A stretch of 64,000 nucleotides of DNA. Source: Roseburia sp. 831b. GTDB taxonomy: Bacteria; Bacillota; Clostridia; Lachnospirales; Lachnospiraceae. The notes below the pieces were generated by a model. The model had not been told where the DNA came from. It was given only the letters and a program-made list of their open reading frames with translations, and searched no databases. Below are positions 27,013 through 35,521 of this stretch, in pieces. Every line of letters begins with the position of its first letter. The first letter of the stretch is position 1. A program made the translations under genes and the position numbers. The stretch spans positions 423,501 through 487,500 of the forward strand of contig NZ_CP135162.1 of the NCBI RefSeq assembly GCF_001940165.2, written 5' to 3'.

Positions 27013-29316
27013 ATGTTTCAAGACGATTTTGTGTGGGGTGTGGCGAGCAGCGCATACCAGGTAGAGGGAACCGATGCAGAGGATGGCAGAGGAAGAACGG
27101 TCTGGGATAAATTCGTAGAGGAAGGAAATATCTACGAAAATCAGAATGCCAGAACCTCCTGCGACCACATGCACCGCTATAAAAGTGACTATGCATTGAT
27201 GAGAAATCTTGGAATCAAAGCATATCGTTTTTCCATAAACTGGGCAAGAATTCTCCCGGAGGGAACCGGTCCGGTAAATGAGAAAGCGATTGCGATGTAC
27301 CGCGATATGATTTTAACCATGAAAAAAAATGGAATTACGCCATACCTGACGATGTTTCACTGGGAATTTCCGCAGGCATTGCAGGAAAAAGGCGGCTGGT
27401 TAAATGAGGACGTGGTGGAGTGGTTTGGCGAATATGCAAAGGTTGTCGCAGAGAATTTTTCCGATATTTGTGAAAATTTTATCACAATCAATGAACCACA
27501 GTGCGTGGTTGGACTTGGTCATTTAAGAGGAGCTCAGGCGCCGGGGTTAAAGCTGTCTGTTCCAGAGACCTTTCAGATTGCGCATAACCTGTTAAAAGCG
27601 CATGGCAAGGCAGTCATCAATCTTAGAAAATATGCAAAACAGGAAATCAAGGTAGGATTTGCGCCGACAGGTGGAGTTGCGTATCCGTACACGGACAGCA
27701 AAGAAGACATTGGGGCAGCAAAAAAAGTTTATTTTGGATTTTACAATCCGATGGACAACTGGACCTGGAACATTTCCTGGTTTTCAGACCCTGTATTTTT
27801 GGGACACTATCCAAAAGAAGGGCTGGAAAAATTCAAAGAATATCTTCCGGTTATCACAAAAGAAGATATGGAGTTGATTCACCAGCCACTCGATTTTATG
27901 GGACAGAATATTTACAACGGCTACTATGTGCGAGCAGGAAAAGACGGCGAACCGGAATTTGTAGACCGTGCACCTGGATTTCCAAGGACAGCGAACAACT
28001 GGCCGATTACACCAAGGGCATTTTACTATGGAATCAAGTTTTTGACAGAGCGCTATCCGCTTCCACTCTACATTACGGAAAATGGAATGGCTTGCCATGA
28101 CACCGTAGGAAGTGATGGAAGAGTGCATGATACGGATCGCATCAATTTCCTGGATTCTTATATTGGCGCAATGCAAAAGGCGTATGAGGAAGGCGCAAAT
28201 ATCAAAGGATATTTCCTGTGGACATTTTTAGATAATTTTGAGTGGACCGAAGGCTATAAGGATCGGTTTGGAATTGTATATGTTGATTTTCAGACACAAA
28301 GACGTATCGTAAAAGATTCTGCGTTGTGGTACCAGAAAGTTATGGAGACGAATGGAGAAAGCTTATCGATGAATCAGACGACAAAAGAAATTTTATTTTT
28401 AAATCCGGTTTGCACCCACAATATCTGGGGAGGCACAAGATTAAGAGAGGATTTTGGCTATCCGGTAGAAGGAAATGACTTAGGAGAATGCTGGGGAATT
28501 TCAGCACATCCAAACGGAGATGGAACCTTAAGAGATTGTTCTTATCAAGGCTGGAAATTATCCGAATTGTGGGAAAAACACCCGGAAATTTTCGGAAATG
28601 TGGAAAGTGACCGTTTCCCGCTTTTGATTAAAATTATTGATGCAAAGGATGATTTGAGTATTCAGGTGCATCCAAATGATGCCTATGCAAAGGAACATGA
28701 GAACGGCTCCCTTGGAAAAATGGAATGTTGGTATATCTTAGACTGCAAAGAAAATGCAACAATCGTCATCGGACACAACGCGAAGACCAAAGAAGAACTC
28801 CGCCAGATGATTGAAGAAGGAAGATGGAGTGATTTCATCCGTGAGGTTCCAATCAAAAAAGGAGATTTCTTACAGATTGATCCTGGAACCGTGCATGCCA
28901 TCAAAGGCGGAACCTTGATTTTAGAGACACAGCAAAACAGTGATATTACCTATCGTGTGTATGATTACGACCGTCTTTCCAATGGAAAACCAAGAGAATT
29001 ACACATTGAAAAGAGTATTGACGTCATCACCGTTCCTGCAAAATCCGTTGCAGACAGTGTGAAGTCCGCAGAAAATCTTCCGGTGAACCAGCTGAACGAA
29101 CTGTATGCGTGCCAGTATTATCATGTATACAAGATGGAAGTATCGGGAAGCATGAGTTTTGAACAGGACAAACCATTTTTTAATATGACAGTGACAGAAG
29201 GCGACGGCATTGTCAATGGACAGCCGGTGAAAAAAGGTGATCATTTTATTCTTCCAAACGGATTTGGAACGGTAGAGTTGCAGGGTGAGATGCAGATTAT
29301 TGCGTCAACCATATAA
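27013..29316 (+). CDS. GH1 beta-glycosidase fused to phosphomannose isomerase
   Basis: A 767-residue bifunctional protein in one uninterrupted frame. Residues 1 to about 448 are a complete GH1 glycosidase with acid/base Glu161 (TINEPQ) and nucleophile Glu356 (YITENG); WTEGYKDRFG fits a non-phosphorylated substrate. Residues from about 453 are a class I phosphomannose isomerase, with zinc-ligand segments QVHPND and GTVHAIKGGTLILE and the ending YDYDR. The internal Met453 has no good ribosome site, so separate initiation is unlikely. The isomerase would turn Man-6-P into Fru-6-P, and the GH1 part may split leftover beta-glucosides or mannosides. It is the last gene of the mannan unit, followed by a terminator. 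Confidence 0.93.
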   Translation: MFQDDFVWGVASSAYQVEGTDAEDGRGRTVWDKFVEEGNIYENQNARTSCDHMHRYKSDYALMRNLGIKAYRFSINWARILPEGTGPVNEKAIAMYRDMILTMKKNGITPYLTMFHWEFPQALQEKGGWLNEDVVEWFGEYAKVVAENFSDICENFITINEPQCVVGLGHLRGAQAPGLKLSVPETFQIAHNLLKAHGKAVINLRKYAKQEIKVGFAPTGGVAYPYTDSKEDIGAAKKVYFGFYNPMDNWTWNISWFSDPVFLGHYPKEGLEKFKEYLPVITKEDMELIHQPLDFMGQNIYNGYYVRAGKDGEPEFVDRAPGFPRTANNWPITPRAFYYGIKFLTERYPLPLYITENGMACHDTVGSDGRVHDTDRINFLDSYIGAMQKAYEEGANIKGYFLWTFLDNFEWTEGYKDRFGIVYVDFQTQRRIVKDSALWYQKVMETNGESLSMNQTTKEILFLNPVCTHNIWGGTRLREDFGYPVEGNDLGECWGISAHPNGDGTLRDCSYQGWKLSELWEKHPEIFGNVESDRFPLLIKIIDAKDDLSIQVHPNDAYAKEHENGSLGKMECWYILDCKENATIVIGHNAKTKEELRQMIEEGRWSDFIREVPIKKGDFLQIDPGTVHAIKGGTLILETQQNSDITYRVYDYDRLSNGKPRELHIEKSIDVITVPAKSVADSVKSAENLPVNQLNELYACQYYHVYKMEVSGSMSFEQDKPFFNMTVTEGDGIVNGQPVKKGDHFILPNGFGTVELQGEMQIIASTI

Positions 29317-29337
29317 TTACGGGCTGTAAACGAATAC

Positions 29338-29375
29338 AAAAAAGACTGATTTGTAAAAAAATCGGTCTTTTTTTT
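29338..29375 (+). terminator. Terminator of the mannan unit
   Basis: AAAAAAGACTGAT (29338-29350) pairs with ATCGGTCTTTTT (29361 onward), ending in eight T residues. It closes the mannan locus before the sulfur locus. Confidence 0.88.
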
Positions 29376-29416
29376 GTGCAAAAAGGGCGTAAATATGCCC
29401 CAAAAGGCTCCTCTGT

Positions 29417-29469
29417 TGTAAACGTTTTCAAACAAGCAAATTGATGTGGACAGATGAATCCGATAAGAT
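29417..29469 (+). promoter_or_regulatory. LacI/CcpA-type operator and promoter of the tRNA-like/metK unit
   Basis: TGTAAACGTTTTCA (29417-29430) fits the LacI-family consensus and also the CcpA cre consensus. The promoter follows: -35 TTGATG (29441-29446), 17-base spacer, -10 TAAGAT (29464-29469). The operator centre is about 52 bases before the predicted start near 29476, a position more usual for activation than simple blocking. A near-identical palindrome overlaps the start of the LacI gene of this locus (35380-35395). Confidence 0.7.
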
Positions 29470-29485
29470 AGCAACAACAAAACAA

Positions 29486-29555
29486 AGTGCTGTAGCCGCT
29501 GGAAAGGCATAGGCTTGCAAAGCCGAAGTTGTTGGTTCGAATCCAACCAGTACTG
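29486..29555 (+). tRNA. tRNA-Cys(GCA)-like gene in the metK leader
   Basis: A full cloverleaf can be drawn. Acceptor stem AGTGCTG/CAGTACT (29486-29492, 29548-29554); T8 A9; D stem GCC/GGC with GG in the loop; anticodon stem TAGGC/GCCGA with one A-G mismatch; loop TTGCAAA with anticodon GCA at 29517-29519; short variable loop; T arm GTTGG-TTCGAAT-CCAAC. Odd points: the discriminator base is G (29555), not the U73 expected for tRNA-Cys; position 1 is A; and no CCA is encoded (CTTG follows). It starts about 10 bases after the predicted transcription start and is followed by a GAAA-loop hairpin (29558-29575) before metK. It may be a specialised tRNA, a tRNA mimic used in regulation, or a decaying gene. 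Confidence 0.7.
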
Positions 29556-29605
29556 CTTGTTTATGAAAATAAACATAGATTATGGAGAAAGAGGAGAAAA
29601 AGATT

Positions 29606-30787
29606 ATGGGAAAATTATTTACGTCAGAATCAGTAACAGAAGGACATCCAGATAAGATTGCCGATCAGATTTCAGATGCAATCTTAGATGCCTTGCTTGA
29701 ACAGGATCCATATTCAAGGGTTGCAGCGGAAACAACCGTAGCAACAGGAATTGCATTAGTCGTTGGAGAAATTACAACGAATGCATATGTGGATATTGCA
29801 AAAATTGCAAGAGAAACCATTAAGGAAATCGGATATGTAAACAATGTGGATGGATACAATGCAAATTCAATTGCAGTACTTACTTCCATTGATGAACAGT
29901 CAGCGGATATTGCACTTGGTGTTGATAAGGCGTATGAATCAAAGCAGGATGGAGTAACGGAAGATTTTGGAACGGGTGCAGGAGATCAGGGAATCATTTT
30001 TGGATACGCAACGGATGAGACACCGGAGTATCTTCCACCGGCTATCTCATTTGCACACAGACTTACAAGGCAGCTCACAAAGGTGAGAAAAGATGGAACG
30101 CTTCCATATCTTAGACCGGATGGAAAGTCACAGGTAACCGTAGAATTTGAGGAAGATGGCAAGACCGTAAAGCGTATACATACAATTGTAATCTCCACGC
30201 AGCATGCAGAGGAAGTAACACTCGAACAAATCAGGAAGGATATTCTTACCTATGTGATTAAACCGGTCATTCCAGAGGAACTTTTAGATGAAGATACAAT
30301 ATATTATGTAAATCCAACAGGCAGATTTGTAATTGGAGGACCACAAGGAGATTCTGGACTTACGGGAAGAAAAATTATTGTTGATACCTATGGTGGAACG
30401 GGACGCCATGGAGGTGGAGCATTTTCAGGAAAGGACCCGACAAAGGTAGACAGATCAGCAGCATATGCAGCAAGATGGGTTGCAAAGAACCTAGTGGCTG
30501 CGGGAGTTGCAAAGAGACTCGAAGTTGAACTTGCGTATGCAATTGGAGTTGCAAAACCAGTCTCGATTGCAGTTGAGACTTTTGGAACAGCCACAATTAC
30601 AGAGGAGAAAATCGTAGAAATTATTGAAAAAGTATTTGATCTTCGGCCGGCAGCCATTATTGATGCACTAAATCTTAGAAGACCTATCTACAAGCAGACA
30701 GCAGCATATGGACATTTCGGCAGGACAGATATCGACCTTCCGTGGGAGCATCTTGATAAGGTGGAAGAGATTAAGAAATACCTGTAA
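29606..30787 (+). CDS. metK: S-adenosylmethionine synthetase
   Basis: A 393-residue methionine adenosyltransferase that makes SAM from methionine and ATP. Signatures present are [16 protein letters not shown], the ATP-binding GAGDQGI, the phosphate loop [16 protein letters not shown], and the C-terminal YGHFGR. The start is the ATG at 29606, about 9 bases after GAGGAG. It sits in a regulated sulfur unit directly before a radical SAM gene, so it may be a locus-dedicated copy that supplies SAM to that enzyme. Whether another metK exists elsewhere cannot be seen here. All key residues appear intact. Confidence 0.95.
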   Translation: MGKLFTSESVTEGHPDKIADQISDAILDALLEQDPYSRVAAETTVATGIALVVGEITTNAYVDIAKIARETIKEIGYVNNVDGYNANSIAVLTSIDEQSADIALGVDKAYESKQDGVTEDFGTGAGDQGIIFGYATDETPEYLPPAISFAHRLTRQLTKVRKDGTLPYLRPDGKSQVTVEFEEDGKTVKRIHTIVISTQHAEEVTLEQIRKDILTYVIKPVIPEELLDEDTIYYVNPTGRFVIGGPQGDSGLTGRKIIVDTYGGTGRHGGGAFSGKDPTKVDRSAAYAARWVAKNLVAAGVAKRLEVELAYAIGVAKPVSIAVETFGTATITEEKIVEIIEKVFDLRPAAIIDALNLRRPIYKQTAAYGHFGRTDIDLPWEHLDKVEEIKKYL

Positions 30788-30856
30788 GGGAACCGTAATA
30801 AGAGAACATATCAGAAATGGACTGGTCAGTGGATAAAAGATTCGGAGGAAATAAGC

Positions 30857-32104
30857 GTGGTAAAGGTAGAAAAAGATATTCATTGGAGAGAAAAAGAACT
30901 GAGTATAAAAGAAGTAATAGAAAAGTATCCAGAAGTTTCCCCATTTGTGATTATTAAGACAGATGCACAACGAAGGGGTGTAACGTATACACAGAAAGCT
31001 TTGGAGCGTGTTGATGAAAACGTGCATCAGCTGGTTCACAGGGGATTTTCAGGAGAAAAAAATGATAAGACACCATTTTCCTTACTGCTTAGAGATGGAA
31101 CAAGCGTTCTGACAGGCGGAGCAGCAGGGTTTGGAAAAAGAGATCCGTTGGTTGTAGATGTGGTAGATGACAAAATTGTTCTGACAGATAATAGAGAAGT
31201 ATTAGAAGAGGTATCCTATTGGGAAAAACCTGATTTTTATGAGAAATTCACAAGCAGTGGTGAACCAATGTGGCATGTTGCATGGGCAAGACCACAGAGA
31301 ATCGATTTGAATCCACATCAGTATTGCCAGTTTTGGAATACGCCAGGGCATGGATGTAAGTACTGCTCCATCGCTGCTACTTATAAAAGCAGTGATAAGC
31401 CACAGTATGTCAATCTGGATGACATAGAAGAGACGGTAAAGGAAGCCTTAAAGCAGCCTGGACGATTTACCAGTATCTTTCTTACGGGTGGAACCATCTT
31501 AAGTGGAAAGGAATTGCTGGATGATGAAGTAGATTTGTATATCAATATTTTGCAGAGAATCGGAAAAAATTTTGGCGGAAAAAGATTCCCAAGTCAGCTG
31601 ATTGGTACTGCGTTTAACCGAAGACAACTGCAAAGAATACATGATGAAACAGGGTTAATGAGCTACACGGCAGATATAGAAGTATTAAATGCAGAATTGT
31701 TTGACTGGATTTGCCCGGGTAAATCAGCCAAAATCGGATACGAGGAATGGAAAGACAGACTTTATCAGGCAGTTGATATTTTTGGCAAAGGATATGTAAA
31801 TACAGGTCTTGTTGCAGGTGTCGAGATGGCAAAACCAAAGGGCTTTATTTCCGAAGAGGAATCTTTGGGAAAAGTTTTAGAAGAGGCAGAAGAACTTTGC
31901 CGGCATGGAGTAGCACCTGTTGGCTGCGTCTGGACAGTGGCACCAGGTTCCATTTTCTTTAAGCAGGAAACACCATCCCTAGAATACTATGTCCGTTTGG
32001 CAAAAGGATTTGATGGATTACGAAGAAAATATGACATAAGTGTGGATATGGACAATTACAGAAGATGTGGAAATCATCCGGACAGTGATTTATCAAGAGT
32101 ATAG
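30857..32104 (+). CDS. Radical SAM protein with C-x9-C-x2-C cluster motif
   Basis: A 415-residue protein. Residues about 1-140 are an N-terminal domain I do not recognise. The likely iron-sulfur cluster site is Cys157, Cys167 and Cys170 (YCQFWNTPGHGCKYC), followed by barrel segments such as IFLTGGTILSG (a GGT-type SAM-binding element) and VAGVEMAKPKG. The usual C-x3-C-x2-C motif is absent. The start is GTG at 30857 behind CGGAGG. It lies between metK and a flavin split-barrel gene, upstream of a sulfonate-type transporter, so it could carry out oxygen-independent cleavage of an imported organosulfur compound. That role is inference. Confidence 0.8.
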   Translation: MVKVEKDIHWREKELSIKEVIEKYPEVSPFVIIKTDAQRRGVTYTQKALERVDENVHQLVHRGFSGEKNDKTPFSLLLRDGTSVLTGGAAGFGKRDPLVVDVVDDKIVLTDNREVLEEVSYWEKPDFYEKFTSSGEPMWHVAWARPQRIDLNPHQYCQFWNTPGHGCKYCSIAATYKSSDKPQYVNLDDIEETVKEALKQPGRFTSIFLTGGTILSGKELLDDEVDLYINILQRIGKNFGGKRFPSQLIGTAFNRRQLQRIHDETGLMSYTADIEVLNAELFDWICPGKSAKIGYEEWKDRLYQAVDIFGKGYVNTGLVAGVEMAKPKGFISEEESLGKVLEEAEELCRHGVAPVGCVWTVAPGSIFFKQETPSLEYYVRLAKGFDGLRRKYDISVDMDNYRRCGNHPDSDLSRV

Positions 32105-32118
32105 GAGGTTGTGGAAGA

Positions 32119-32586
32119 ATGGCAGCAGCATTAGAACAGAAAGTAGTGGAACTTTTAAATGATGTCAACAGTGTAAAAGTTCTTGCAACGACAGATAAAG
32201 AGGGAAATCCTCATGTTACATTTAAAAATTCGATAAGAGCAAGAGAGGATGGATATATCCAATATTGGGAGTTGATTGAGACTTCAGGGACCAATAAAAA
32301 TATGGTAAATAGTATCTGGTTTCACAAACAGGTGGCAATTAATGTATATGCGGATGGAGTGAGTTACCAGATTAAGGGAATACCATACAAAGCAATTATC
32401 TCCGGGAAAGAATTCGAGGAGGCATATAAACAGGTCCGGGAAAGATTTGAAGATGGAGATTTGTCAACGGTCTGGCTGATTGAACCGTTGCAGATTACGG
32501 AGGAAACCTTTCAAAAACGCAAGACACAGGAGGAAGAACAACACCCTATTTTGAAACATTTAGACAGATTATTGGAAAAGGAATAA
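32119..32586 (+). CDS. PNPOx-like flavin split-barrel protein
   Basis: A 155-residue protein of the pyridoxamine 5'-phosphate oxidase-like split-barrel fold (VKVLATTDKEGNPHVTFKNS, then the strand IAINVYADG-like VAINVYADGVSYQIKG). Members usually bind FMN as dimers and act as reductases. It starts 14 bases after the radical SAM stop, behind AGGAGG, and precedes the binding lipoprotein by 22 bases. It is a candidate redox partner or second enzyme for the radical SAM protein. The C-terminal helix is charged. The precise reaction is unknown. Confidence 0.78.
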   Translation: MAAALEQKVVELLNDVNSVKVLATTDKEGNPHVTFKNSIRAREDGYIQYWELIETSGTNKNMVNSIWFHKQVAINVYADGVSYQIKGIPYKAIISGKEFEEAYKQVRERFEDGDLSTVWLIEPLQITEETFQKRKTQEEEQHPILKHLDRLLEKE

Positions 32587-32608
32587 AGAAAAGAAGAGGA
32601 GATTTCGT

Positions 32609-33679
32609 ATGAAAAAGATAAAGTTTTTGAGTGCATTATTCGTCATTACCTTATTGGCTGGGATTGTGACCGGATGCGCTAAGAAAGTGGAGAATACAAG
32701 TACAAATGAAAGTGAAGCTAGTACTGCAGGCGAACAAAAAGATAAGACAGCTTCAAACGTGGATAGCAATTCGAAAAAAGAGAAGGTTACGGTAAGACTT
32801 GCGGACATGAGTGTCTATGGGATAGCAATATTCAATTATGCAGATAAAATAGGGCTTCTTGACGGATATTTTGACGACCTAAAGGATTATGATGTGACAG
32901 TCGAACTTTCAGAGTGGGCAAGTGGTGTTGACCAGAATACGGCATTTGCGGCAAAACAGATTGATTTTTCAAGTATGGGAAATATCCCGGCGGTATCAGG
33001 GGCAAGCAGTGGTTTTGGCACCAAAATAATTGCGGTTAATTATTTGTATGATGATGAGTATGTTCTTGTGGCAAGAGAAGGCTCCAATGTGAAAAAAGTT
33101 GAGGATTTGAAAGGAAAAAATGTAGGAACATATGTGGGGACCGTTACCCATTATGCTGTGGCAAAGTATCTTGAGAATGCCGGACTTACGGTGGATGATG
33201 TAAATTTGCTGAATGTAGCATCAGAAACAGCGACCTCTCTTAGAAATGGGGATATTGATGCCGGCGTACTTGGAAATGTTGTAGCACATCAAATAGAAGA
33301 AGAGGGAGCTGGCTATATTCTGTCAGAGGATAAGATACCAATTTACAATTATGTTGTAGGAAGAACGGAATTTGCGGAACAATATCCAGAGATTACGGTT
33401 CGTGTTCTTCAGCTGATTAATGATACCTGGGATTATGCACTGGAACATCAACAGGAGTATATGGAATTTTATGCAGGTGTATCAGGTACCGACCTTGCTA
33501 CCGTTGAAGCATCCTGGAAAGATAATTTTCCTGTCAAATCAGCAAAGGATTTTGATACAAGCGATTATGATGCATATCTCGAATTGGTTGACTGGATGAA
33601 AGGGATTGAATACATTGGCGCGGATGTAAATCCGGATGATTTGCTGGATCTTTCTTATGTGAGACAGCTGAAAAAATAA
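32609..33679 (+). CDS. Sulfonate-type ABC transporter substrate-binding lipoprotein (SsuA/TauA-like)
   Basis: A 356-residue lipoprotein with a signal peptide ending in the lipobox GIVTGC, then a low-complexity linker rich in Ser, Thr and Lys. The mature part is an NMT1/SsuA-like binding domain (KQIDFSSMGNIPAVSGASSG, then VEDLKGKNVGTYVGTVTHYAVAKYL). Relatives bind aliphatic sulfonates, taurine, nitrate or thiamine precursors. The linked cysteine synthase points to a sulfur compound. Permease and ATPase genes follow in the same unit. Confidence 0.88.
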   Translation: MKKIKFLSALFVITLLAGIVTGCAKKVENTSTNESEASTAGEQKDKTASNVDSNSKKEKVTVRLADMSVYGIAIFNYADKIGLLDGYFDDLKDYDVTVELSEWASGVDQNTAFAAKQIDFSSMGNIPAVSGASSGFGTKIIAVNYLYDDEYVLVAREGSNVKKVEDLKGKNVGTYVGTVTHYAVAKYLENAGLTVDDVNLLNVASETATSLRNGDIDAGVLGNVVAHQIEEEGAGYILSEDKIPIYNYVVGRTEFAEQYPEITVRVLQLINDTWDYALEHQQEYMEFYAGVSGTDLATVEASWKDNFPVKSAKDFDTSDYDAYLELVDWMKGIEYIGADVNPDDLLDLSYVRQLKK

Positions 33680-33729
33680 ATAGTATTCGAGAAATATTGC
33701 CATAAGTCGGGCTTTAAGAGGTGTGTTGA

Positions 33730-34533
33730 ATGATAGGTTATGAGAAAGAAAAAGAGACGAATACAAAAACAGAGAGAGTGAAAAATTTTATACTTGCCAT
33801 AATATTACCTGTTTTACTCTTGATTCTGTGGGAGTGGAACGTTTCCAAAGGAGTATTAAATGGAAATGTTGTTCCGGCACCGACAACATTATGGAACACA
33901 TTTTTGGGGCTGGTTACATCGGGAAAGCTGCTAGAAGGGCTTGCAGTGAGCTTTCAGCGTGTTTTGATTGGATTTGTAATAGCAAGCTTTCTGGGAATTG
34001 GAATCGGATTTTTAATGGGATTGTTTTTGCCATTTCAGAAAGCGATGTCATCCTTGGTCAATATTTTACGGCCTATCCCGACCATTGCATTGGTACCAAT
34101 ATTCATAATTGTATTAGGTGTAGGTGAGGCTACCAATATTTCGATTATTATGATAGGAGCTGTCTGGTCAATATTATTAAATACGACAGCGGGAGTTATG
34201 AGTGTAGACCGGAAACTGATGGAATTAGCGTATGTGTATCGGCTGCCCAAAAGAGACATTATTTTCCGCATTGTGCTTCCATCCGCAATGTATAGCATTA
34301 TTACAGGTTTGCGTTTAGGAATTGCCGGTGCGTGGATGAGCGTGGTGGCTGCCGAGATGATTGGAGCAACAAGTGGAATCGGATATATGATTATGTTTGC
34401 AAAATCGCTTGCGCAGGCAGCCAACATGTACGTTTTGGTAATCGTAATCGGTGTGATAGGGTTCCTGATAGATAAAATTCTGCAATTTTTCCAAAATCAG
34501 GTAAGAAGAAAGTTTTGTGGGATTTTGAATTAA
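33730..34533 (+). CDS. Sulfonate-type ABC transporter permease (SsuC-like)
   Basis: A 267-residue membrane protein with about six transmembrane helices of the BPD_transp_1 fold. It has the family segments NILRPIPTIALVPIFIIVLGVGE and the docking loop ELAYVYRLPKRDIIFRIVLPSAMYSIITGLRLGI. It works with the preceding binding protein and the following ATPase. ATG 33730 is used. The short gaps on both sides support one transcript. Confidence 0.92.
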   Translation: MIGYEKEKETNTKTERVKNFILAIILPVLLLILWEWNVSKGVLNGNVVPAPTTLWNTFLGLVTSGKLLEGLAVSFQRVLIGFVIASFLGIGIGFLMGLFLPFQKAMSSLVNILRPIPTIALVPIFIIVLGVGEATNISIIMIGAVWSILLNTTAGVMSVDRKLMELAYVYRLPKRDIIFRIVLPSAMYSIITGLRLGIAGAWMSVVAAEMIGATSGIGYMIMFAKSLAQAANMYVLVIVIGVIGFLIDKILQFFQNQVRRKFCGILN

Positions 34534-34552
34534 CCGGAAAGGCATGATGAAT

Positions 34553-35341
34553 ATGGAAAAGGATGAAACAATACTTAGTGTCAGACATGCAAAGAAAGAT
34601 TTTGTGATTGGAAACGAAATCGTAAATGTGCTAGGAGACATTAATCTGGAGATAAAGAAAGGAGAATTTGTGTCAATTGTAGGCTCTAGCGGATGTGGAA
34701 AAAGCACCTTGCTGAAATTGATTACATCCCTGGAGAATCTCACGGATGGAGAGATTTTGATAGAGAATGAGCCGGTAATGGGACCATCTGAAAAATGTAG
34801 TATGATATTTCAGGAGGCAAGACTTTTTCCATGGTTGTCCGTGGAAAAGAATATTGAATTTACCATTCCGAAAAATGTGCCCAAAAAGGAACGGAAAGAA
34901 AGGGTCAAATCCCATATTGAACTGGTCGGATTAGGAGGATTTGAAAATGCCGTGCCCGCCCAGCTTTCTGGGGGAATGCAGCAGCGTGTGAGTATAGCAA
35001 GAGCACTGGCTGCCAAACCTGAAATCTTGTTACTGGATGAACCTTTTGGAGCATTAGATGCTTTTACCAGAATCAATATGCAAGAAGAAACGCTTCGCAT
35101 ATGGGAAAAGGAGAAAACGACCATGTTATTGGTCACACATGATATTGATGAGGCAATTTATCTAAGCGACAGAATCATTGTGTTATCTGCAAAGCCAGGA
35201 CTTGTGAAAGCAGATATTAAGATAAACCTTCCAAGACCTCGGGAACGCAGTGGGGAAGCATTTATGCAGATACGGCGTAAGGTCATGATGGAATTGTTTG
35301 AAAAAAAGAATTCACAGCATGATATAGAATACTATATTTAG
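34553..35341 (+). CDS. Sulfonate-type ABC transporter ATPase (SsuB-like)
   Basis: A 262-residue ATPase with Walker A GSSGCGKST, Q-loop FQEARLFPW, signature LSGGMQQRVSIARALA, Walker B ILLLDEPFGALD and H-loop VTHDIDEA, all intact. It matches SsuB/TauB ATPases. Three ATGs are possible (34544, 34547, 34553); the last has the best distance (10 bases) from GGAAAGG. It ends the transporter set, 180 bases before the LacI gene with its own promoter. Confidence 0.92.
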   Translation: MEKDETILSVRHAKKDFVIGNEIVNVLGDINLEIKKGEFVSIVGSSGCGKSTLLKLITSLENLTDGEILIENEPVMGPSEKCSMIFQEARLFPWLSVEKNIEFTIPKNVPKKERKERVKSHIELVGLGGFENAVPAQLSGGMQQRVSIARALAAKPEILLLDEPFGALDAFTRINMQEETLRIWEKEKTTMLLVTHDIDEAIYLSDRIIVLSAKPGLVKADIKINLPRPRERSGEAFMQIRRKVMMELFEKKNSQHDIEYYI

Positions 35342-35348
35342 AACCAGC

Positions 35349-35395
35349 TTGGTCCGGATGAACAAAATTTTTATACTGACTGTAAACGTTTACAG
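35349..35395 (+). promoter_or_regulatory. Promoter and perfect LacI-type operator of the sulfur-locus regulator
   Basis: A -35 TTGGTC (35349-35354), 17-base spacer and -10 TATACT (35372-35377) are followed at once by the perfect 16-base palindrome CTGTAAACGTTTACAG (35380-35395), which covers the start point. This is classic negative autoregulation. The same core occurs before metK at 29417-29430. Confidence 0.8.
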
Positions 35396-35401
35396 AAAAT
35401 T

Positions 35402-35509
35402 ATGTTGAGTATGACACTGACAATGGATATACTGAAAATAGTAAATCAAACCAATGAAAAAAAGCTTGTGGAACATCCATCACTGCTAGAAGATGGTGTC
35501 ATTATTTAG
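35402..35509 (+). CDS. Possible 35-residue leader ORF upstream of the LacI gene
   Basis: An open frame starts at ATG 35402 and ends at TAG 35507-35509, just before the GAGG ribosome site of the LacI gene. The predicted peptide (MLSMTLTMDILKIVNQ...) has no recognised motif and no good ribosome site, so translation is doubtful. Confidence 0.2.
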   Translation: MLSMTLTMDILKIVNQTNEKKLVEHPSLLEDGVII

Positions 35510-35521
35510 CGAGGTAATAAC

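Noticed and set aside
29417..29430. Operator assigned firmly to CcpA
   Set aside because: The site fits the cre consensus, but the local LacI gene carries an even better copy over its own promoter, so the local regulator is at least as likely; left open.
29487..29554. Alternative folding of the tRNA-like element giving a U73 discriminator
   Set aside because: Shifting the acceptor stem by one base creates a T-C mismatch at pair 7 and places A at the conserved U8 position, so the 7-bp stem AGTGCTG/CAGTACT is preferred.
30375..30657. Minus-strand open frames inside metK
   Set aside because: Repetitive antisense products without ribosome sites; metK is complete on the other strand.
35402..35509. 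Regulatory leader peptide for the LacI gene
   Set aside because: No ribosome site, no run of a regulatory amino acid and no attenuator stem; kept only as a low-confidence open frame.
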